From CAZVFX01 sp964626565 (lineage in GTDB: Bacteria > Myxococcota_A > UBA9042 > CAIXZC01), in the NCBI GenBank assembly GCA_964626565.1, contig CAZVFX010000081.1, forward strand, positions 1 through 33,103: a stretch of 33,103 nucleotides of DNA. Reading direction: 5' to 3'. The notes beneath the pieces were generated by a model, which saw only the letters and a program-made list of their open reading frames with translations, was not told the origin of the DNA and made no database searches. The translations under genes and the position numbers were made by a program. Every line of letters starts with the position of its first letter. Positions within the stretch are counted from its first letter, which is position 1. Shown here in pieces: positions 27,001-33,103 of the stretch.

Positions 27001-28982
27001 TCATCCTGGTCGGAAGCGATCTCAACATTGAGGTCGGTGGCCGGCCGCACGTACACAACCTTGGTGTCACGGATGAACTGACCGCTTTCAGCCAGCATGT
27101 ACGCGTCGATGACGAGGTCCTCGGAAAGTTCCGGGTCCAGGTCGACGGTCAATTCGGCGACGCCGTCTTCGAGTTCGAGGGTTTTGGTGAGCACCGTCTG
27201 GTTTTTGCGCACCACATCAACAAATATATGGTGGAACGCACCTGCGGCGAACACGGTGACTTCCATGGGGTCACCCACGGAGTAAAGGGCCTTGTCGGTC
27301 CGCAACAGTATGGCGGCGAGGTCCTCGCCCACCGAGAAGTTGAAATTCTGGGTGGTGGTGTTGCCCGCATTGTCCTCGGCATCCACGGTCAATTCCAGTA
27401 TCCCCGCGTGGGGCACCAGGCTGACGCTGGCGGGGCCCATGGGCGGAATCACCACCTCGTCTTTGTCGTCGTCGAACTCGGCGCCGTTCACTGTGAGAGA
27501 ACAAGTGGCTCCCACCGGCGAACCCAGCGGATCGGTGACGAACAGGTAGAAGATGTTGGCCACCTCGGGCACCACGGTGCCGCTCTCGGGTACGATAACC
27601 ACGTCGAGGGGGCTGGCCGCGATGACCAGGTTCCGGGCCACTTTCTGCTCGTGGGCCGCGGTATCCACCACAGTGATCTCCATGAGCATCATGGCGTTGC
27701 CGCCTTCCAACGGCTGGCCGACCAGGTAGTCGGGGAGGTCAAAAGAGAAGTTGTAAATACCCGCGTCGTTGGTGGTTCCTTCCAACTCGGCCAGAGGGGT
27801 CCACTCGGCCTCGTACTTGTACGGTACCACCGTGACCTTACCGCCGGCCACCGGCTTGCCGAAGAAGTAGTCAGCGCTGACCTGGCCCGACACCGTCTGC
27901 CCGGCCATGTAGTAGGGCTTTTCAATGTCGACGCCAACCTTGAACTTGGGCAAGGAGTAGCGGTCGACTGTAACAGTCTTTTCCGACACTACGTCACCGA
28001 CGGTGGCGCGCAGGGTGTAGGATCCCAGCAGCACCTGGGTCGCCAGGGTGAACTGGGAAAAACCCACGCCGTAGGGGTTGGTGACGCCTTGCTGCTTGAA
28101 CACCTTGTTGCCCTTGGAGTCCAGCACTTCGAAGACCAGCTCTTCCTCGGAGAGCGGCTTGAGGTCGAACCGGTCGAGGGCCAGCGCCCGCAGGTGCATG
28201 GTCTGTCCCGGCTGGTACATGGGCTTGTCCGAGGTGAGTAACAGCTTGCTCTCCCGCACCACCTGGATGTTGGCCTCGACCTCTTCTTCGGTCTCACCGT
28301 CAACCAGTGCGCACTTGAGGGTCAGCGCACCCACTTCGTCGGCGGGAACTTCGATGATCGCGACCCCGGTGGCGTCGGTCTTGGAAGTGATGGTGTCCCG
28401 CACTCCCCCTTCCTCGTCCAACAGTTCTACCTTGATTTTCTGGTCCGGAATCGGCGCACCGTTGCGGGGGTCGATAAGGAACGTCCGCACCGATGTCACC
28501 TGCCCCTGGAGCAGCTCATTGGGCACCATTACGAGCAGGTCGGCCTTGTCGATGAGCATAAACAGGCTCCGTCTGCCCGTAACCTTGTACGAACCGGCGC
28601 GCACCGTGTAGTCCACCACGTATTCGGCCTGCTCACCCGCAGTAGCGAAAGGGGGCAGCGAATCAACGCTGGCCACCACCACGTCATCGCCCTTGTCCAG
28701 GACAAAGGCACCGTCACCCGTCGCGGAATAGCCGTCGGTCAGGTGCCGGCAAGTAATCTCAACTTCGCCGGACAGCGGTCCTTCCCCACTGTTGACCAGG
28801 GGAAAGTACACTTCCAGCGAATCGCCCACCACCTTGGCCGACATGTGTTTCTCCATGAGGGAGAGCACGCCGTCTTCCAGGTGGTCCTCTTCGCTGACGC
28901 CCGGCTCAGTCCCGCGGGAACACCCGAAGGCCAAGGCCAGGGCGAGCAGCGCCGCCCAGAGAATTGTAGACTTTTTCATCAT
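24057..28982 (-). CDS. Alpha-2-macroglobulin with predicted selenocysteine in the thioester motif (Sec1161)
   Basis: Read as one 1641-aa gene with a single in-frame TGA (25502-25500). Bacterial alpha-2-macroglobulins are periplasmic lipoproteins that trap attacking proteases. Start: MMKK after GGAGG; the second ATG (28979) has slightly better spacing. Signal ends LAFGC (Cys21). LLLTSDKPMYQPGQTMHLRA (about 247-266) is the MG2 hallmark. A Gly/Asp/Glu-rich, bait-like stretch precedes the conserved VRSWFPETLFVEP block, which opens the central A2M domain. TIVVKVLPGLSSHVVEGM leads into MLKLPGG, then TGA, then FEQTTSSAWPNVLAVDYM. Homologs have Cys at the TGA, bonded to the Gln three residues on. The rest has the helical thioester domain (NWGYNTQATVLALK) and a C-terminal beta domain. 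Without Sec decoding, an ordinary annotation would split it into two genes at 25500 and 25448. Confidence 0.8.
25473..25489 (-). promoter_or_regulatory. SECIS-like hairpin downstream of macroglobulin TGA
   Basis: CCACG pairs with CGTGG; a T-G wobble and a C-G pair extend this to 7 bp around a GTC loop (or a 5-base CGTCG loop if the top pair opens). The stem begins 11 bases after the TGA and the loop G is base 18, within the usual bacterial range. G and T at the loop start match the bases important in E. coli SECIS. It is less striking than the hairpin in the other gene because the loop is small and one pair is a wobble. Confidence 0.6.
25500..25502 (-). other. In-frame TGA, predicted selenocysteine codon at thioester Cys
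   Basis: On the minus strand the frame reads CTG CCG GGG GGC, TGA, TTT GAG CAG ACC. The protein is homologous on both sides with no shift. The TGA takes the place of the Cys in the CxEQ motif, giving U-F-E-Q with Gln1164 in the position that forms the thioester in relatives. Confidence 0.75.
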
Positions 28983-28999
28983 AATTCCTCCAAGTGTAA

Positions 29000-29027
29000 A
29001 CTGTATTTACAGTGCAATGGCGCATTG
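29000..29027. promoter_or_regulatory. Two adjacent dyads upstream of the macroglobulin gene
   Basis: ACTGTATTTACAGT (29000-29013) is a dyad with perfect 6-bp arms around TT. CAATGGCGCATTG (29015-29027) is a second one with 5-bp arms around GCG. They lie 18-45 bases upstream of the macroglobulin start, where an operator or transcription start would be expected. The first recalls the CTGT-ACAG arms of LexA boxes, but its spacing is 4 bases too short. No clear -35/-10 pair could be fixed here. Confidence 0.45.
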
Positions 29028-29176
29028 TGTGCAGCTTTGTGCCGGCCAAGGCAAGGCTCTAAGCCCCGCCCTATGAGCGGTTGAGAGGTTTTTCCGGCGG
29101 TTATTCTGGTTTCCATCATCTCCTCCGGCCGTCCTTGCGACCCGCCAGGATCAAAGCAAGGGGTGTGCCAACTGCC

Positions 29177-30190
29177 TCAGGCAGGGTACCCGGAAGGGTG
29201 TTTCTCGCACCATTCCCATGCGGTGCGCACCACCTCGTCAAGGCTGGAATGCTGGGGCTTCCAGCCCAGCAGATCGGCAGCCTTTCCGTTGGCGGCCACC
29301 AGTTCGGGAGGGTCTCCCTCCCTGCGCTGTGCAAACTCGTGGGGCACCTTCCTTCCGGAGAGGCGCTCGACAGCCCGAATCACGTCGAGAATGGAGCTCC
29401 CCTTTCCTGACCCGAGGTTGACGGTCAGGCCGGTGCCGGCGTCGGCGTTGAGCAGCTTTTCACAGGCTGCTACATGGGCCATGGCCAGGTCCCGGATGTG
29501 AACGTAGTCACGGACGCAGGTGCCGTCCTCGGTGGGATAGTCTTTCCCGAAGATTTTTACCCCACCTTCCATGCTAGCGCTACGCGCTCCTTGCATGGCG
29601 GCATCTATGACGAGGGGAATAAGATGCGTTTCCGGGCGATGGTCTTCGCCGTGGATCCCCCAGGCGCCGGCCGCGTTGAAGTAGCGCAACGCAGCGAAAC
29701 TCAACCCCGCGGTTCGGGCCTGCCATCTGATCATCGTTTCACACATCTGCTTGGTCTCCCCATAAGGGCTCTCGGCAGGTTTAACCCACGCGTCTTCGGA
29801 GATGGGAACCGAGTCGGGGATACCGTAGACGGTACAGGAGGAAGAGAAGACGAGGCGGCCGACGTCCGCGTCGGCCATGGCGGCGAGGAGAGAGGCGGTG
29901 CCGCCAACGTTGACATCGAAGTAGTCCGCTGATCGATCAAAGGACTCGCCCACGTACGCGAGCGCGGCGAAGTGAAGGACACACTCGGGGACGATGGCGC
30001 CCAGCACGTTGGCCAGCATCTCCCCATCGCGGACATCAGCCTGCACAAAATTCACGCCGGACGGCACTGCGGCCGCGTGTCCGCGGTCAAGGTTGTCGAG
30101 TACGGTTACATCATATCCGCGAGTTGCCAGCAGCGCCGCAGTTGCGCTGCCGATGTACCCGGCCCCGCCCACTACCAGAACGGGGGTCAT
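29177..30190 (-). CDS. galE: UDP-glucose 4-epimerase
   Basis: Interconverts UDP-glucose and UDP-galactose for surface polysaccharide or galactose metabolism; cytosolic, NAD-bound. It is 337 aa, the usual size. The Rossmann motif GGAGYIG is at residues 8-14. The active site has Ser residues in SSSCTVYG (116-123) and the YxxxK pair Tyr143/Lys147 in SPYGETK. GTCVRDYVHIRDLA and the ALRYFNAAGA segment are typical of bacterial GalE. Start 30190 is chosen because it begins directly with the NAD-binding strand; the longer frame lies inside the preceding gene. It starts 2 bases after the stop of the Cys-rich lipoprotein, with GGAG in that gene's end, so it is probably translationally coupled. Stop is TGA. 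Confidence 0.95.
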   Translation of the reverse strand: MTPVLVVGGAGYIGSATAALLATRGYDVTVLDNLDRGHAAAVPSGVNFVQADVRDGEMLANVLGAIVPECVLHFAALAYVGESFDRSADYFDVNVGGTASLLAAMADADVGRLVFSSSCTVYGIPDSVPISEDAWVKPAESPYGETKQMCETMIRWQARTAGLSFAALRYFNAAGAWGIHGEDHRPETHLIPLVIDAAMQGARSASMEGGVKIFGKDYPTEDGTCVRDYVHIRDLAMAHVAACEKLLNADAGTGLTVNLGSGKGSSILDVIRAVERLSGRKVPHEFAQRREGDPPELVAANGKAADLLGWKPQHSSLDEVVRTAWEWCEKHPSGYPA

Positions 30191-30192
30191 GG

Positions 30193-33018
30193 CTACTCCG
30201 GGTTGCAGTCGGCGGTGAGGCTCAGGTCGTCCAGGAAGACTCCCTTTCCGCCCGGCACCGGATTGGCGCTGAGGTTGTCGAAGGAATAGCGCAGAGAGAT
30301 GGTCTTGCCGGCATAGGCGCTCAAGTCCAGGGTGACACCGCTCCAGGTCGGACCGATGTTGGGAGCTCCCAGGTCGGCCTTGCTCCACACCTCGGTTGCA
30401 GCGCCACTCTCCAGCACTTCGAGGGAGAGCAGGTCGGCGTTTGCCGCGGCCGCAATGTCGGCCTGTACGAAGAACGTAAAGGTGTAACCCTGATCCGCAG
30501 GCAGAGTCATCTGCTCCGACGTGACCGTTCCGCTAAGTGGAATCGGAATAGGAAGAGGCAGTCCGAGGTCGATGCCATAGGTGCAGGCGCCCATCATGCC
30601 GGTGGAGCCGTAGTACATGGAATTGGGTTCCGAGTGGGCTCCGCACGCATCGGTTGACGACCATCCCGGCGCCAAGTCCTCGAATCCCGGGAGTGGCAGG
30701 AGAAAGTCGTTGGTGATGGTGAAGCCCTGGTCGGTGCCGTCATCGAAGTTTTTCTCCCAGGTGAAGGGTTCGCAACACCCTTCGGCTCCGTTGTTAGTGA
30801 ACACGCACTCGCTGTCCACGCAGGTATCGTCGGTACACACGTCGTCGCCGTCATCGCACTCGTCGTCGGTGTGGCAGCACCCGTCGATGGGCTCGAAGGA
30901 ACACTGCCCGGTCTCGGCGGCGCAGGTCCCTTGTTGGCAGAAGTCGGGGTGGACGCAGTCCGCATCTTCTTCACAACACCCTTCCGCCCCGGTACCTTCG
31001 TATTCGCACTGGTCGTCCACGCACTCTTCAACCGTGCACAGGTCGTCGCCGTCGTCGCACTCTTCGTCGTTGTGGCAACAGTTGGGCACCTCCTCTTCGC
31101 CGCACTGATGGTCGTCGCCGCACAAGGGGGCAAGGCAGATATCGCCGGTGTCGCAGTCGTCCACCGTAATACAGCAGTTCTCCTCCTCGGTCAGCTCGTA
31201 GACGCAAACGTTTTCGATACACTGGTCGATGGTGCACGTATCGTCGCCGTCGTCGCACTCGCCGTCCTCCTTGCAGCAGTCGGGGACGGGTACGTAATCG
31301 CACTGGTGGGCCGGTCCACATGACGCCTCGAGGCACGGGTCCACCGTCGCACAATCGTCGTCGACCAGGCAGCAGCCCACCTCTTCCACCAGTTCATAGG
31401 TGCACTGGTTGTCCACACAGATATCATCGGTGCACACCGGGTCGCCGTCGTTGCAGTCGCCGTCCTCCAGGCAACACCCGTCACTGAGGGAGAACTGGCA
31501 GTTGCCGTTGACGCAGTGGGGTTCCTGGCAATCGATCTCGGGGAAACACTCGTTGTCGTTGTGACAGCAGTCCGCCTTTTCTTCGTAGTAGCATTTGTTG
31601 GTGTCGGTGTTGCACTTGTCGATGGTGCAGGGGTCCTGGTCGTTACATCCGCCCGCGTTGAGGCAGCACCCCTCGATCTGCTTGGGCGGCTTGCACTTCC
31701 CGTTGACACAACCGTCCTCGGTGCAGATGTTGTCGTCGTCACATTCTTCGTTGCCCGCACAGCAGCCCGGAACTTCCTGGTAGAAACACTGGCCCACTTC
31801 GCAAATCTCCTCGGTGCAGGAGTTTCCATCGTCGCAGTCCGAAGGTACGTTGCAGCAGTTGGTCTGGTTCACTGTCTCGCACGCCCCTTCATTGCAGATC
31901 GCCTCTTTGCAGGGCCCCGTGGCCGGCGGGCAGTCCTCGACGGAATGGCAGCAGCCGTCCATCTGGGCGACCCAGTCACAGACGTAGTTGGCGCAAATGT
32001 CCGCGGTGCACTCGATGCCGTCGTCGCAATCGGAGTTCCCGGTACAGCACCCGGCCATGCCGCTCTTGGGGTCGTGGTAACAGACGTTCTCTTCGCAATA
32101 GTCGTCGGTGCAGTCGTTGAGATCGTCGCAGTCAAGTGGGACCGCGCAACAAGTCGGGTCCTTTTCGGGGTCGATAACACAGTACCCGTTGATACACTGG
32201 TCGACGGTGCACATGCTTCCGTCATCGCATTCGTCATCGAACTTGCACACCTTTTCGTGGAGGTGAATACAGAGGAACTCCACACACTGGTCTTTGGTCG
32301 TGGGGTCCGCGTCGTCGCAGTCGGTGTCCACCTTGCAGCAATACGCGATGGGGTCGGTGGCGCTGAAGTACATATCATAGCTGCACATGCTGTTGAGGCA
32401 TTGGTCGAGGGAACACTCGTTGCCGTCATTGCAGTCGTCGGTGCTCACGCATGCACAACCCGCCACCGCGCTGTTGAACGGGTTGACACACTTGCCGTTG
32501 ACGCAGATGTCGTTGGTGCAGGTGTTCGTGTCGTCGCAGTCCACCGCCGACTGACAGCAGGTGGCCAGAGCGACGTGGTTGCACGTCCCGGCCTTGCAGC
32601 TATCCTTGGTGCACACGTCCAGATCGTCGCATTCGGCATCTGCGTTACAGCACTCGGGGTCCGGATACACGTACTGGCAAGCCCCTTCCACGCAGGAATC
32701 CTCTGAGCACGGGTGGCTGTCATCACACTCTTCGTCGGTCTGGCAACAGCCATCGCCGCCCACGTAGGCTTGATTGCAGAAGCCTTCCATGCATTCGCCC
32801 TGTGTGCACATGTTGCCGTTGTCACACTCTTCGTCGGTTTCGCACGTGGCCGGGGGCACGCACTCGAGCGCGGTCGCAGTGCACGCCGCGTCCGCCTCGC
32901 ACCCACACGCGTCGCCGGCCACGACGTCATCGTTTCCGCCGCCGGACGAGGAGCAGGCGGTCGCCAGAACCACCAACGCGGAACACAGGCAAATGAGGGC
33001 AACTCTCAGAGTCTTCAT
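30193..33018 (-). CDS. Lipoprotein with 21 Cys-rich repeats and a C-terminal beta-sandwich-like domain
   Basis: A 941-aa predicted surface lipoprotein. Start 33018 (MKTLRVAL) is chosen because GGGAGG lies 8 bases upstream; the ATG at 33024 is too close. The signal ends LATAC, then a Ser/Gly tether. From about residue 55 to 745 I count 21 units of about 30-35 residues with the pattern C-x4-ECDDGDxCTxDxC-x4-C-x(n)-CC. Each has six Cys and an acidic loop, suggesting an elongated, disulfide-linked, perhaps calcium-binding stalk. The last 190 residues (from FTWEKNFDDGTDQGF) are beta-rich, ending ISLRYSFDN then FLDDLSLTADC, like a jelly-roll carbohydrate- or protein-binding domain. That assignment is tentative. 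It is followed by galE. Confidence 0.87.
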   Translation of the reverse strand: MKTLRVALICLCSALVVLATACSSSGGGNDDVVAGDACGCEADAACTATALECVPPATCETDEECDNGNMCTQGECMEGFCNQAYVGGDGCCQTDEECDDSHPCSEDSCVEGACQYVYPDPECCNADAECDDLDVCTKDSCKAGTCNHVALATCCQSAVDCDDTNTCTNDICVNGKCVNPFNSAVAGCACVSTDDCNDGNECSLDQCLNSMCSYDMYFSATDPIAYCCKVDTDCDDADPTTKDQCVEFLCIHLHEKVCKFDDECDDGSMCTVDQCINGYCVIDPEKDPTCCAVPLDCDDLNDCTDDYCEENVCYHDPKSGMAGCCTGNSDCDDGIECTADICANYVCDWVAQMDGCCHSVEDCPPATGPCKEAICNEGACETVNQTNCCNVPSDCDDGNSCTEEICEVGQCFYQEVPGCCAGNEECDDDNICTEDGCVNGKCKPPKQIEGCCLNAGGCNDQDPCTIDKCNTDTNKCYYEEKADCCHNDNECFPEIDCQEPHCVNGNCQFSLSDGCCLEDGDCNDGDPVCTDDICVDNQCTYELVEEVGCCLVDDDCATVDPCLEASCGPAHQCDYVPVPDCCKEDGECDDGDDTCTIDQCIENVCVYELTEEENCCITVDDCDTGDICLAPLCGDDHQCGEEEVPNCCHNDEECDDGDDLCTVEECVDDQCEYEGTGAEGCCEEDADCVHPDFCQQGTCAAETGQCSFEPIDGCCHTDDECDDGDDVCTDDTCVDSECVFTNNGAEGCCEPFTWEKNFDDGTDQGFTITNDFLLPLPGFEDLAPGWSSTDACGAHSEPNSMYYGSTGMMGACTYGIDLGLPLPIPIPLSGTVTSEQMTLPADQGYTFTFFVQADIAAAANADLLSLEVLESGAATEVWSKADLGAPNIGPTWSGVTLDLSAYAGKTISLRYSFDNLSANPVPGGKGVFLDDLSLTADCNPE

Positions 33019-33046
33019 TTCCATAACCTCCCAAATGATCGCAAAG

Positions 33047-33075
33047 ATACTAGTCAATAAGGTAGCTGACGTCAA
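33047..33075 (-). promoter_or_regulatory. Candidate promoter for Cys-rich lipoprotein/galE
   Basis: On the minus strand, TTGACG (33070-33075, 5/6) and TAGTAT (33047-33052, 4/6) are 17 bp apart and 29 bases upstream of the start codon, just before the GGGAGG ribosome site. Confidence 0.5.
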
Positions 33076-33103
33076 ATAGAGGTTTTTACAAGGTACTGCT
33101 AGA

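Noticed and set aside
26673..28241. 522-aa open frame on the plus strand opposite the macroglobulin gene
   Set aside because: Shadow frame in high-GC coding DNA with no ribosome site or recognised domain.
15263..28982. General reassignment of TGA to an amino acid
   Set aside because: TGA ends queC, the fmdB-like gene, galE, the C25 peptidase and others at positions expected for those families, and the two internal TGAs fall only at Cys positions.
29000..29013. LexA box
   Set aside because: The CTGT/ACAG arms are present, but the distance between them is 4 bases shorter than the E. coli-type box.
29172..29184. CTGCC-TCA-GGCAG hairpin at the galE stop as a terminator or a third Sec site
   Set aside because: The stem is only 5 bp with no T-run, and galE normally ends here, so the TGA is an ordinary stop.
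31516..32706. 396-aa Val/Ala-rich open frame opposite the Cys-rich lipoprotein
   Set aside because: It arises from the reverse complement of repeated GAC/GAT/TGC codons and is not an independent gene.

Overview
The window reads as a chromosomal segment of a GC-rich, Gram-negative, didermal bacterium. The best guess is a Myxococcota-like or other deltaproteobacterial lineage. This is inferred from large Cys-rich DCDDG-type repeat lipoproteins, a MYXO-CTERM-like C-terminal tail, FG-GAP lipoproteins and a periplasmic alpha-2-macroglobulin. No rRNA, tRNA, CRISPR, phage or IS gene is visible.

Layout. Positions 1-327 hold no gene, only a 26-bp palindrome and a 21-bp GC-rich repeat pair. Then on the minus strand come fmdB-like and queC (coupled), and a four-gene succinate dehydrogenase operon (sdhD, sdhC, sdhA, sdhB, 4693 down to 1437). 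Divergent from sdh on the plus strand are a secreted C25 (gingipain-family) peptidase with Cys-rich repeats, two cyclic-nucleotide-binding-domain proteins, a Cys-rich probable lipoprotein, mfd, and an exported protein of unknown function. A two-TM protein follows on the minus strand. Next are a metallophosphoesterase-fold lipoprotein (plus), a DsbD-like protein with two thioredoxin domains (minus), and two tandem paralogous lipoproteins, the second carrying a long FG-GAP propeller. The right third (minus) holds a complete alpha-2-macroglobulin, galE, and a lipoprotein with 21 Cys-rich repeats.

Main discovery. Two genes that look broken by a premature stop are better read as selenoprotein genes. 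(1) The lipoprotein 15263-16981 has one in-frame TGA (15839-15841) at the second Cys of an EPCGC motif. Eight bases later is a perfect 7-bp hairpin with loop GGTCTG, resembling the E. coli fdhF SECIS loop. (2) The alpha-2-macroglobulin 28982-24057 has one in-frame TGA (25502-25500) exactly at the Cys of the CxEQ thioester motif, giving U-F-E-Q, also followed by a SECIS-like hairpin with G and U at the start of its loop. If translated, the second would be an alpha-2-macroglobulin with a selenoester in place of the thioester; I know of no described example. TGA is a normal stop for several other genes here (queC, fmdB, galE, the C25 peptidase), so a general change of genetic code is unlikely. 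The selenocysteine machinery itself (selA, selB, selC, selD) is not in the window, so this remains a strong inference.

How the genes fit together. Most of the accessory genes act at or outside the inner membrane: a secreted protease, a protease-trapping macroglobulin, Cys-rich surface lipoproteins that probably need disulfide handling, and a DsbD-like electron relay convergent with the selenolipoprotein. Housekeeping genes (queC, sdh, mfd, galE) are interspersed.
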